Assembly (NCBI GenBank): GCA_033980235.1 | Contig: CM067068.1 | Span: forward strand, 36,855,869-36,919,868 | Reading direction: 5' to 3' | DNA length: 64,000 nucleotides | Source of the DNA: Diadema setosum | Lineage: Eukaryota; Echinodermata; Echinoidea; Diadematoida; Diadematidae | Shown: positions 1 through 14,527 of the stretch, in pieces | Numbering within the stretch: position 1 is the stretch's first letter | How the letters are laid out: each line of letters begins with the position of its first letter | Position numbers and translations under genes: made by a program | Notes under the pieces: model-generated | What the model saw: only the letters and a program-made list of their open reading frames with translations | The model's database searches: none | What the model was told of the DNA's origin: nothing

Positions 1-247
1 AATCGGGCAGTGTTGGTAAGTAGGCAAAAAAGATATTTTACAACTCCCCCGCACGATCTAAAGTGAACGACTTTCGAACGACTCTGCATGGAGGTTCCGG
101 TAGAGCATTCTTTCATTATACAACCTATCACCTGTAGCTGTTTACAGGAGACATTATACATGCGTCTTCTGTAATGTATGCCTTGTCCTCCGAGAGAAAC
201 AACTCGGTTTTCTCGGCGCTATAGATGTGTGACAGTATTTGCACATG

Positions 248-285
248 GGTACCTCCAGGGAGGTGAGAGGAACCTCCCTGGTACC
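248..285. repeat. Short inverted repeat
   Basis: GGTACC-TCC-AGGGAGGT pairs with ACCTCCCT-GGTACC across an eight-base loop, leaving a three-base bulge. Function unknown. Confidence 0.6.
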
Positions 286-706
286 TCCGACTGCAGATAC
301 TCAAACTTGATCTGGAAGGAGGATTAACAAAGTAAGCCCCGAGCAGTTGTAGATGGATTATAAATGACAGTCAAAACCGTGGTCAGTGTCGCTGCATGAA
401 GGGTCGGCAAGTATTATTTTCGATTCTTCCACACGTTCAGTATTGATTTTAGTCCTATATCATTAAAGGTGATGTACAATTTGATTCTAGTACTCTGCAC
501 GCGGAATGTCCGATGCTTCGTGAGATCATTCTATACTGATGATCTGTTTGGATATGTGGAAAATTACAGGTCATGTCACTGAACTTAGCTGAAGGTGTCC
601 TCATCGAACATTGTCGTTAACTTAAGCGATTACTGTCTTTATTACGTAATTTCGTATAAAGGATCAAAATGAGGAGTTTGCATGAAATATCAGCCGTAGA
701 AGGTGA

Positions 707-719
707 AGGTCAAAGGTCA
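707..719 (+). promoter_or_regulatory. DR1 nuclear-receptor-type motif
   Basis: AGGTCA-A-AGGTCA is a perfect direct repeat with one-base spacing, the consensus bound by RXR/HNF4-type receptors. It may equally be a remnant of the repeat family at 35026, which carries the same word. Confidence 0.3.
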
Positions 720-2952
720 CTGTTTTTGTTTTTATTTTGTTGTGTTTGTTTTTAATGAAAGTATCTTTTACTGAAAGTGTCATCGATCGTGTCAGTGTGA
801 GAGTATAAAAACATAGACCTGCTTTGCCGGAAATAACTTCAGAACGTTAGGTGTGAAAGGTCAGATGGCAAGGCAAAACTCATTGAAACGTTAAAGACAT
901 AATTTACCTTTAAATTTTGCAGAAGAAACAAAAACCCAGCATTTGTGCTTCAAAATAGTTCTAAAATGTGAGTTAGGGATAGAAACAATAAAACATAAAA
1001 ATATTTCCAGACTAAACCGTCTTTACAGTTATGGTTTAATGAGAAAAAAATGCTGATATTTCCTTGTATTTTGGGCTTTACTGCAAACAATTTTTATGGT
1101 AGGATGTTTTGTGATACAACAGACCTACACTTATGCATCAAATGTGATATCTTGAACCGAAATCACTGCTCCTAAAGGTAAGCAGAACCTTTAAGATGTC
1201 CGTTTTATCTGGCTGTAACTATATAGCGCTAGGGAAAGTCTATAATGAATAATATAATATTATATGTCATTTGTTGGGGAGAAATCGACCAGTGAAAAAC
1301 ATAACAATAATATTACATGATTGAACAAGGGGAGTCTTTTCGGTGTAAACACAGTGTTATCAAAGTACACGAGGTGAATTGGAACGAAATGGTCGATAAT
1401 AGACGATAGGCGGCAATGATATCGAAGCTTTTCCACTTCACAGCTTCTGTTATCTTTGTGGCCTTGTATTAACCCACTGAAAGACTACATGCAATATACA
1501 TGTATAAAGATTCGTTGATTCACTACACTTCGACAGCTTGTGCCTGGCATTTATAGTTCGAACTATTATTGCCTATGTTCTTACATCTCGAGGTTCGTGG
1601 CATTACCCTTCACATAATTTATGTCGGCAACAAGTAGTTGTTAATAACTGAGCACTTTTCGTTTTATTCTGAAGCGAAAAGATGTGGCTGTCTTACTCGG
1701 TACGCTATGCGTGTGTTATGTCAGTGGTTGTGGCGTATCAATGAATGCATTCCATATTCTTTGACGAAATGAAAACCATCTGTTAACTTTGCTCTTTTGT
1801 TTGAAGGCTTCATAAACAAAGAAACTCTTCTCTGTGCTATGTACATAAATATTTCGTCTTTCATATTTCATCCAATTCTGCGTGCGTGGTAAAACTTCTT
1901 AAAACTCCTGTGTGCAATCTTTGCTGGTCTATATCACTGTATTTCCTCGGTTAATTGAATAGTGTGGGTTTTTGTTTGTTTATTTGTTTTTAATCCGATG
2001 CCAAGACCGAGATGAATACATTGTGAATGTTATCGATGACGTATTATAGGGCAACGTCAAACCAAGGTGTGTATGAGATCGACACCCTCCGTTTCCCCTC
2101 GTCTTTACGTCATTCCCAGGATCACCATAGAGACTTCCAGGTGCTTCTGCTGTTGGTCGTTGGTTGAACTGATTTCAGTGACGCTGAGGGTTGCATTCGG
2201 CGGCAAGTCCCACAACGGAATCTACAACTGGTAAATATAGCACGTAAAAATTTTGTAACTAGTTATACAATTGAGTATATGAATATAAGAACGACTCAAG
2301 TCCATTAGAGAAGATTTAGAAAAAATGGAAATTAATAAAAAGATCCCTACTCCCTCAAGTGTTTTCGGTTATTGGGGTGCTATTAATTCAAATTTGAATA
2401 TAAAACAGTCACTTGAATTATTATCTGTATTTGCATGACTACGTTAATGGCTTTCAAACGCGACAGCCAAATTTGGACTTGGGTCGTTCTTATATTCAGG
2501 TACTCGTTTGGACACTCCATGGTGCTGGTTGAATCTCCGAAGAATCGCTTCCCTTTTGCCCGAGACTCGGTTCGAACTGCACTGCAATTCAGCTCCAAAT
2601 GTTTGTTTGTTTGTTTGTTTGTTTTTATACAGTGAACTTTATGTCGAGAGTGTAAAAGCTGGCGAGAAGACGCCTCGAGTTAAAACTCACGTACGTTCCA
2701 TGTTTCGGACGAGAAGATTGAGGGTTAAGGCACCTTGTTCACGAGAGGAAGCCGTCTTGCACCAATCCTTGTAGTCACTGTGTGGCCTTGTCCTAAGCAA
2801 GGTACCTTGTATAGAGGCAACTTGTAACCAGTTGCCTTCTCACAGCATGTTCCGCGTGAAGGCACCTCGACAATTTCGACAAGTTGCCTTCAGCTGGCGC
2901 GTTCACACTTCCACACAAGAAATCAAATGCGGGGAGAAAGCGGGAGAAGGCT

Positions 2953-3242
2953 AGTTTGCAGGCACAAACCCTTGTTGATCGTAAAGGAGTCTGCGCCAAA
3001 ACTAATACTGTAGTACATGCACCACTCCGGCACTGTCCCATAGGCCGTGTGTTGCAGCCTCCCCCCACCTTGTTGGGAGATCTCGAGAGGCTGCGGTGCA
3101 GTGGTGCATGTATTAGTCTTGGCGCACGCAGACTCCCTTACGACCAACGAGGGTTTGTGCCTGCAAACTATGATATTATGAAATGGTACGAAATTCGAAT
3201 AAAGAATTATCAAAAAAAAAAACAACAAAAACAAACAAACTA
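2953..3242 (+). mobile_element. A-tailed retroinsertion containing a foldback
   Basis: The segment is flanked by a 10-base direct repeat GGAGAAGGCT at 2943-2952 and 3243-3252. It ends with AATAAA and an A-rich tail at about 3199-3240. Inside it, arms of about 75 bases (2952-3028 and 3094-3170) are inverted copies with few mismatches and short indels. Target duplication plus A-tail indicates LINE-mediated insertion of a transcript. Confidence 0.6.
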
Positions 3243-3291
3243 GGAGAAGGCTGACCATGAAAAGAACGGAGGGATGTTCTCATGGGTACAA

Positions 3292-3530
3292 TTCGTTATT
3301 CCGAAACGGTTCGTGATTCCAAAGATTCGTTTAGTCCGAAAATGAAATATGGTCCGTTATTCCAAAGATTCGTTAATCCAAAAATAATTGAATAAGGTTC
3401 GTTATTCCGATGGATCGTCAGTACGCACCTTCGTTTCATTTTCGGATTGACGAACCTTCGGAATAATGCAACACATGTTTGGATTAACGAACCCTAATAC
3501 AAGGATTTGTGTGTTTCGGAATAATGAACA
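3292..3530. repeat. Palindromic array of TTCGTTATTCCGAA-type units
   Basis: Degenerate units such as GGTTCGTTAATCCGAA alternate with AAATGAAATA spacers. The right half inverts the left about a centre near 3420. The outer CACACAAAT word is shared with the larger array at 14670, so the two are one family. Confidence 0.75.
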
Positions 3531-5999
3531 TCACCCTTCTCACACAATTTCAAGTAGACATTCTGTCACCCACCGCAAGGGGGGGGGGGGGGTGGGGGTC
3601 AACAAACCCGCGTCGGGTGAGGAATTTGAGCCTGGTCCGGTCTGATCTGGGCCCCGTTTGTTCAAAAGATAAAATCGATTGTAAATTCCCTTACCACACA
3701 GGCTGCCATAGACTTATGATAGAAATCAATTACTATCAGTTATATCTCTTTATAAAACAGGGCCCAGACGTGGCAAGGTATATAGACCATAATAGTATAT
3801 ACTAAGCAGACTTGAACTAAACCTTTCATGTTATCGTAATTATGGTTACAGCCACCCTCCTCCCCCTCCCACCCTGCCTGCACACGTCATAATAAGGACA
3901 CCCCCCCCCCCCCCCGCCGCCACACACACCACAACCACTGACAGAGAGTCGTCTGTAGAAACGTGGAAAGCCGAGTTCTCACTGTGATGATGAAATGTAT
4001 CTATTGATTGTGGGAAGTGCTGTTAACTCTGCAGGGATGATGGTTACCCGTTGATGAGCGTCTACAGTACCGTATTATGAATGGTCACTTCGCATGTCAC
4101 TCTAGATCATTGTATAGATCGTGAGAAGTCCATCTCAGGTCAGTTTCCGTGAAAAAAAAATAAAAACATAACAAAACAGATCGCATCGGATGCGGCTCTG
4201 GGCCGACCTCAAACAGTCGCTGGTGGCAAACCGATTTCATTAAATAGATTTCAGGCGAATCCTATTTCAAAGCATTGCGCTGTAGGTACCTGTTACATTT
4301 TGTGCAACAGAGCGGCCTTGACTCCGGACCCGTATCTGTTTGTTTGATCGTTTGTTTGTTTGAGTTGGACATAGAATTTTTGTAAAGACCCACCTAATGA
4401 CTCTATGATCACATTTAGAAGGTAAATATATAGGCCTGTATGCTATATTTACATTGTACATGACGATATATTTTATGATATGTATGAAGTCTTTACCGTT
4501 AATTACGTGAAAGAGTTCTTTTCTTTTCATCTGCGTAGTTGTCCACAGGCAAACCCGCGATCCTTCGGAAGGCGTTGCTACATTTACTCTAACAAACGCT
4601 TAGCATTATGAATTCACCGGTTATTGGTATAGCAGTCAACTCTCTCATGCGAGGAAGTTTTATGCTCGTGTAACAAATCGGCAGCAGGAAGGCATTTTGT
4701 CACATTTCAAACCAATCTTCCCTGACATTTTGTTTGACTTGGCGTAAACTAAAGTGTCACTCAATTATTGCTGCTCGGGGCTTCAATGTTTGAAATTATA
4801 TCATCAGTATTGTCGTCCCTATCTTTACCGTCCTCGGACACTTCAGTGCAGGATGTGGCGAGACACACAACGGGGTAACGCAAAGATTGGATCCAAGTCA
4901 AGTGACCTGTCATGGCAATTGCCCATCGAACAGTTTCACGTGTCATCAAAGTCGCTTCCTCGGCTCAGCTGATGGGTGGCGTGCAAACACCGATTTCATT
5001 TTAGCTGGAAGGGCGGTGTTAGAGGTCGTTTGGTTGCATGTAGAGGAAAAGGCCTATAATGATATTTCTGATTATGTTCATTTGATTTAATGAGCGACCT
5101 CCTTATTTGTGGAAGGAGGGATTTTCATTAGTTACACATACAGCTGCTCCGACTCCTCATTCGACCAGTTCTTTTGTACTAGATAATATTTATGTACAAC
5201 TTTGTCTTGAAAATGATGCCTTGCTGTGTGATAGTGAAGAATGTCGGGGCCATGTAAATTTACCACACGGATCACCGGTGTTGGTACATACGGGAGTAAT
5301 TCAGTTCGGCCATTGTGAGTTTCCGAGCGACCCTTTATGGTCGAGGTGACTATGGCAAAACTAGAACAAACAGAAAAGTGAAAGATTGAAACCAGACAGT
5401 GGTATAGGGGAGTTAAAAACATTTGACTTTCAATTTTTCACGACAGCAAAATTACTATTTTTTTTTAAATTTCTAAGGAGTACATTCTTTCACCTTCTTA
5501 TTGATAAATATTACGGTTAATGTGATTCCCCCTGTTTTCTGAAAGAGGCGAGTCAAGTGCTCTTTTACTAAGTAAGAGAAGTTGAAAACAATATGTTAAA
5601 TTCTCTACAGATTACTTGATGTTGCTGTCATACCCTGTGACATAATTATTTTTTTTTTTTGTCGTCTTACTCATCGATAACAGCGAAATCTTAAAAGAAA
5701 ACAACAACTTTTTAAACGGATAGTCCCATTTTACTAAAACTCCACTGATATGTACAATTACGAATCCTTCTGCATTCACTGCATTGACGTTGTTATTTCA
5801 GGTAAATTTCCCCTTTAAGTGCTTTTCTGGCTCAGTGCCTGATGTCCTTCTGATAATTAGTGTCCGTATTTGATACCTAGAATTGGACTTTGTGAAGCAT
5901 ACAAATTTTATTGAGCAAATACCCTAGAGCTGTGGGCTCTCGTATGTGAATCTCGCGAAGAAACTTACACGTGAAAGCGGTAACGATACCAGGTTCCTA

Positions 6000-6049
6000 A
6001 AAGAAAAAAAAAAAAGAAAAAGAAAAAGAAAAAGAAAAAGAAAGAAACA
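6000..6049. repeat. (AAAAAG)n microsatellite
   Basis: About eight imperfect copies of a six-base A-rich unit. Confidence 0.85.
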
Positions 6050-6414
6050 AGGCACCTGCCGAACCTAATCTTTGTACTCTGTGTGCCACTAAAAACAAAT
6101 AAATCGGGAAAATAAAGAAGAAAATCAATGCTTTGCGATTAAGTGATAAAAGCAAGTGATCTAGGTATGTGAAACAGAACTTTATTGACGTTGTTATACG
6201 TCCTTCCTGTAACAGAGTATAGTGATTATCTCACAAACCTAATAGTAGATAAATATTATGATGATCGTTGAGTTCGCTGATGCTGCAATTCTCATCAAAT
6301 ATTGAGTGGTTTAAAGCCAAGATGCGTCACTTATTTCATCGCCCATCGATGACTTGCAACTCTGCCAAATTGCGCCGAAGGACGCAGTGCTGTCTAATTT
6401 CGCGATGTTCCAAA

Positions 6415-6616
6415 TTTAATGTTTCCAGGTTAGCATGCCTGTACAGTGACGGGCTATTACACTGCACATTACTTGAACATGAGACCATTCTGAAGCAAAT
6501 AATTTTCACACAACAATAGATACATAATGTACTCTTAAATGAATCCCACAAGGATTGGAACAATCATCCCCCTGCATTTCCACTGATTCCCACTAATCAG
6601 TTACTAGCCATCCCCT
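6415..6616 (-). mobile_element. Half copy of the 29.1-kb TTAA foldback family
   Basis: It matches the right arm of the element at 29081-29437, including TTTCCACTGATTCCCACT and GTTACTAGCC, and ends CCCCT followed by TTAA at 6617. The left arm is missing, so this is a truncated copy. Confidence 0.7.
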
Positions 6617-7122
6617 TTAACATAGGCCTACATGAAAAATTGTGAGGGTGTGACATCGTCAACTATCTCATTTGAATATTCATAAGGACTGGTCAAGAAA
6701 TGTTTTCCAAAATATGTGAAATTTCCAAATGTCATATCTTCCTTATTTCTCATTCAATTTTTGTCATTTTTGCATCATTCTGTACGTTCGATGTTGAAGA
6801 GGAAATTATTGTAGAATGTATGCTATTACACTTGAAATCAGGAAATCTCGTAAAGTTTTGAGTGTGCCATAAAAATTCTTGTGACAGTTTTGAAAGCCTA
6901 CAAGTATATTATTGCCGCGTAGGCTAATATTGTAAGTGGCTCGTCAGCTTTTGACACGGTACAACAGGGAGGACTGTTCTGTGCCCAACCTCTGCTCGAA
7001 GTTGTTCACTGAGGGCGCTGTTAAAAATAATAGCGGTGACGGAAAACGACACCAGCTGAATGCGGAAATTCGAAACGCCTCTTTCAATGACAATTTCATC
7101 AGTGTGTTTGTTTTTTGTTTTG

Positions 7123-7151
7123 TTTTTGTTGTTGTTGTTGTTGTTGTTGTT

Positions 7152-7195
<44 letters not shown>
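7123..7195. repeat. (TTG)n followed by long T tract
   Basis: TTG repeats grade into more than 40 T. Low-complexity open frames across it are artefacts. Confidence 0.9.
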
Positions 7196-7198
<3 letters not shown>

Positions 7199-8921
7199 TA
7201 CAATGTATGTGTGCCTAGTTTGTCTTGGGTTCAAGATATTATCAAAAAAAAAAGAAAAAAAAAGAGAGAAACAAGTTGCATAGACTTGAGGTCTTGTATC
7301 TTTTTTTACTTCTCTTCCCTTCATCATGTTGATTCTAGTAGGCCTATACCCCTCCCTTAAAGACTATTCAAAATGCCGGATACGTCATGTGTACTGTTCG
7401 TCAGTGTTAATGACAGTTAAGCAAAATCCGCTCTTGCAGTCGCGTAGAAATAATTGCACACTGCTTTATACGGTCGCAGCTTCGCTGATCATTGATTTGC
7501 TCGTACGCCAGGAGTCACTTCTGTTCTTTTCGAGAACACTACCATTCACGAATCTGTTTGGATTATAATGGGTAGGTCCTATAGGCCTTAAATTACAGTG
7601 TACGATGGAGAAAAATGGAGAAATATACAGTCCCTAGACAGGAGATCAGTGCACACCCGCGTATTGACTATTAACGCACCGGATGAATGCCGATATCAAA
7701 TTTTTATGACAAAACGTTGACAGTATAGTTCCATAAATAAGAGGTCACGATCTTTGCACTTTTACAATATGCTTCATGACTTCTATCTCAATGTATAGAC
7801 CTATCGGCTTTTAAAACACGGTAACTTATTGTACGTCGGCCATACTTAATTGGGGGCTTGCAAAATAAGATGATTTTGTGAATGGGTTATTAACAAGCAA
7901 TGAGTCAGGTGCATCGTTATTATCAGTGCATAAATCAACTATTTATTGTTAGGCATATAGCTGAAGGCCCCCTGTTATGGCTGAAAAGTAATAGACATTG
8001 ACATTAAAAAAATACCCCAGCGTAACATGTTGTTTCGGACACTATGGGCACTCAGGGAAACAACTTAAAAACATGCAAATACAGCGTTCACTATATACAC
8101 ACAGCAACTTGGACCTCACGTGGTGGGGGGGGGGGGGGGGGGGGTAAACCAGTGGGCAAAACGTGCAATTTGGACACACTGTCAAATTTGTTTTCTCATA
8201 AGATATTCTAGGAATAATTCTCGTTATCATTCTCATTAATGTAAGATATCACACACCACGCTGATCAAGATGTATCACAGAAATTATCTGATTTTTATGC
8301 GAGTTCAACGAGTCAGAAAGAAATCGAATTCTTTGCCGCAAGTTCTCTTATTTTTTTTTATTATTTTTTTTATTCCTCAGGCGTAAACAGCAGATGTTGA
8401 GTTCACCGCGATATGACTACGTGACAATGAAGGTCCCGTTTGGACGTCATGTGTGATGACTTGCGCTCGTAATTTTTTGAAATATTTGTCCATTTTCAAC
8501 TAGAGTTTGGCTATATAACCGTCTATTTGTTTATTATCATGCTTATTTTCATTATCATGCTTATGTTTATTATATCAGTATATAGCAATTTCATTCAAAA
8601 CAACTTTGTACTTGGATATTATGAAACTAGACGTTCGCGTCAGTTGGGTCGCAAACAGATTGCATTTAAAATATGAGGGGAATTATGACCTCACTTTTTC
8701 AAGGTCGGACATAAGTATATACGTCAGTTGAAATATAGGAGAGCAGTAATAGGATTACAACACGATACGGGAAGCGAAGGCAAAGCGGAGGAAACGCTGA
8801 GAAATGGACTTGGCCAGGAATAGAAAGACACAAAGGAAAGAAACACAAGAAAGTGAGAAGAAGAAAAAAAAGAAGATGAAGGTGGAAGGAGAAGGGGAAA
8901 GGGAAGAAGGAGTTACTAATA

Positions 8922-9383
8922 TACCGTATGTCCCCCCCCCAAAAAAAAAAAAAAAAAAAAAAATTACAACGGTACCCTCCTCTACGATAACTTTTAAAGA
9001 CCGTGAGTCAATCCAAATACAATTTTAGGGTATGAATATATGACTCTTTGCCCACATCTTACAGAAAACCCCCATTCGATTTGCTTCAGTAGTCAAAGAG
9101 AAATGAGGAATTTTGTAGAGCAAGTCAGGAATCTCTTCCCTCCAAGTTCTGTCTATTGTGTTCAAGAGCATCCAAGCGCTAAATTTGGAAGAATCAGACT
9201 CATGACATGCTTTACAATAATCCACATTTCTCTGTGACCGCTTAACCAAATCGAATGGGGTTTTCTGCAAAATAGAGCTAAGATGTTATATTTCACAACC
9301 CTGAAGTAGCATTTAGACGGTCTAAGCATATCGGGTGTTATCAATGCGAAAATCCGTTGTATTTTTTTCTGGGACATACTGTA
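8922..9383. mobile_element. TA-flanked MITE (Tc1/mariner-like)
   Basis: Terminal inverted repeats CCGTATGTCCC and (reverse complement) CAGTATGTCCC are each bounded by TA. Both termini continue into an A tract and TACAACGG. The interior (9050-9290) is itself an imperfect palindrome with arms of about 100 bases. No transposase frame. Confidence 0.65.
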
Positions 9384-11922
<2,539 letters not shown>

Positions 11923-12062
11923 AACTCCGAAGAAGATAACTTGGTGCATTGAGCAGGATTCCATCAAGTCCATAGCTGGTCACAAAGACAGGTGTCTGAA
12001 AACAACAACATCAACAACGAAAGACGATTTGAGGTACCTGACGACATCAGCATTAATTCACC
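11923..12062 (+). other. Candidate 5' untranslated region of the SLC6 gene
   Basis: An acceptor-like TATTCTCAG ends at 11922 and is followed by about 140 noncoding bases up to the start codon. If it is used, promoter and first exon lie further upstream. The alternative is that transcription starts within this stretch. No TATA element is evident. Confidence 0.3.
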
Positions 12063-12556
12063 ATGATCAGTGACAGCATGGAAGTCGTGGTTTCCACCGA
12101 CATAGACGATGGCGAGATGCATGCGGACGATCTCGGGCTGGTCAATCCCCTGTCGGTCGATCTGGAAGAGGAGGAGAAGTTGAAGGTCTCACCGTCGAGA
12201 TCGAAGCGCTCCGCATCCGAGATAATCAGCATGGCCTCCTACCAATCGGACACACCCGCCCCTCACTACCCACCGCTGCATTATCCCGACATCTCCCTCG
12301 CGGCGTCGTTCAGCGGTTCGACCACGACCGCCCATGTGTCCGACTCCGTCGAGGATCTGCTGAAGAAGGCCGACATGGTGGAATGTCGTAATCGCTTGTC
12401 GAGGCACGGATACGATAGTATGAGAACACTCCGTTTAGCCACCAAAGAAGACTTGGTGGAGATTGGTCTTCCCCGCGGCTACGCGGGCCTCCTGATGTAC
12501 GCGGTGGCCGAACGAGACAGGGGCCGCGGGCCGGGCACGGGGTTGGCACAAATACA
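12063..12556 (+). CDS. SLC6 gene exon 1: acidic N-terminus and SAM-like domain
   Basis: The exon encodes residues 1-164 plus two bases of codon 165. The start ATG has A at -3 (ACC ATG A) and an in-frame TAA at 12054-12056, so the frame cannot extend upstream within this exon. Residues 1-45 are acidic and 46-90 are Ser/Pro-rich and probably disordered. Residues about 94-150 match the SAM pattern: VEDLL, then HGYDSMRTL, then [13 protein letters not shown], then an LLMYAVAE helix. The usual first-helix tryptophan is absent. The donor is A|GTAAGT at 12557. SAM domains usually mediate protein association, so oligomerisation or scaffold binding is inferred. The DNA is GC-richer than its surroundings, as coding DNA here tends to be. 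Confidence 0.85.
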
Positions 12557-14442
12557 GTAAGTAATGTTAGCCAACCCTCACTCTTCAAGACCACCTCTAG
12601 GAGTAAATGTAGGGGAGGGTCAGATTCTTAATCTGATCATAAGCCAAGGCGAGATCATGATATATACAAAATCAATGCCAAGGCGAGACTGAGATTCATA
12701 GAGGGTTAAACCTAAATTCTCCCCCTCTCCCTTCTCTCTATCTCTGTGTTTGACTTTGCTAATAGAGAACAGGATAGTTAGTCCGTGTTGACCAATGGGA
12801 ATTATGCAATCTTATGACATTTCCGTGATGCGCTACTATCTTCTGTGTCGGCATGGTTGGAGTAAATTGAATTGATGCGCAAATACGAGTAAATGCATGG
12901 TTATTCTCAAATAGAAATTCTTAAGACTTGAATGGATCAATACAAAGTAGTGGTGTGAAAAGGGAAGGAGAGAATAACTAATCCAAGAAGGCTTTAAAGC
13001 TTACGAGGGCAATTACCCCCGGCTAATTACTGGTTAGTGATAAGGTTAGAGTAAAGATTAGGGTTAGGGTTAGATTTGGGTTTGGAGTTTGGGTTAAGAT
13101 TATAGGATTAGGTTCAGGATTAGGATTAGGGGTAGTGTCAGGGGAAGAGTCCGGGGTAATTGCCCAGGGGATAATTGCCCTAGACCCCTTTAAAGATACC
13201 CATGGATGTCCCTGTATGCTTTTCGCGCTGAATTTATCAGCAGAAGATGTGCCTTGGGGCCAATGGGTGATTGGTCTCAGCAGGCCTTACTGATGAGTAT
13301 GGTGCAGTACTTTTCATTCAGAAGTAGTTCTGCACAGCTTCATGGAATTCAGAACATAAAAAAAGAAAAAAAAAATCAGTTGGACGAGAGAATATAAGTA
13401 CTTTTCATGGGGTCCAGCAGCAGCTACAGTATTGATTTATTTTGTGGAGGACCGCTTCACCGTTGTTTTTTTCTTCATTCATTTATTTATTTTTTCATTT
13501 CCAGCAGAAACATATAAATATTTTACAGTAATTGAATACATAAATTTCATCATAATACATAATAAAGGATAAGTTTACAAAATATCGTAAGAACATGTAT
13601 ACGGAAATGCTGGAAATGGGGAGGAATGCTAAAAAGGGTTCTGCACCCTGCTCTTTGTAATTAATGTATAGATGAAGTGGGTGTGTTATATTGTGAGCGG
13701 GCTGCGTTACTCTCAAACACTTGACCTCCATGTTATGTCTAATCCGAGGGACAGAATGATTTTGCCATTATAGTAGATGGGATGGCATGATAACACACAA
13801 CATTCATTGCTCATCTAGACAAGCTGGTTTGAATGTAAAGGATATACGCTCCCGGCTCAATACCACCCACCTCGCCGCCATCAAACTCACTTAATAGTAT
13901 CTATATCCATCAATTATCAATATTGCAACAAATAAAAAACACCAAATATTGCATTTTATTATGTTTAAAAAAGTGATATCAGCAGCACAAGTGAGAAGAA
14001 CAGCTGCTTATTCTTCTTCAAACTAATTTTAATGTTAAAAAGAGGCTGATATTGAATGAAATTCAAATAAAGAATATCATTAAAAAGTGTGTGTGTATGT
14101 GTGTGTGTGTGTTTGTAAGCATCTTTGCGCATAACATTTATCCGCTTCATTTATCCGCTTGTTTACATATACTCGGATGACGTCACAACATTGCCTCTTA
14201 GAGAACCTGCTGTGTCAGAGTCTAGTTCACTATACCACCATGTTTTAAAGTCGATGTAAACTATCACAGCCTCCCTCGTATTGTTGTCAATTCGCTATAT
14301 GATTCGTTTACCTTTCAGGAAAAAGTAATGTAATTATTCATGTATAATAAATATAAATAGAAAAGTGTTATTCTGTAGTTGCTTTTTAATGGAGCACATG
14401 CGCTTTGCATGTCTTATTTATAGGGTCTTGGGATTTACGCCA

Positions 14443-14527
<85 letters not shown>

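Larger units (their letters stand above)
1..2940. other. Upstream noncoding sequence
   Basis: No open frame with family resemblance. Notable bits are an imperfect hairpin at 248-285 and a perfect AGGTCA direct repeat at 707-719. A (TTTG)n run sits near 2601. Confidence 0.6.
3531..8920. other. Noncoding stretch with simple repeats
   Basis: Holds poly-G/C runs (3581, 3901, 8127), an A-rich GAAAAA repeat at 6000-6049, half a foldback at 6415, and a TTG/T tract at 7123-7195. I see no gene; open frames are short and compositionally trivial. Confidence 0.6.

Noticed and set aside
9061..9290. Antisense open frames around 9025-9407
   Set aside because: They come from the two arms of the palindrome in the TA-flanked MITE, not from a gene.
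13040..13140. Telomere-like TTAGGG tract
   Set aside because: Degenerate, short and within a foldback; a similar tract lies in the centre of the palindrome at 53620. Not a chromosome end.
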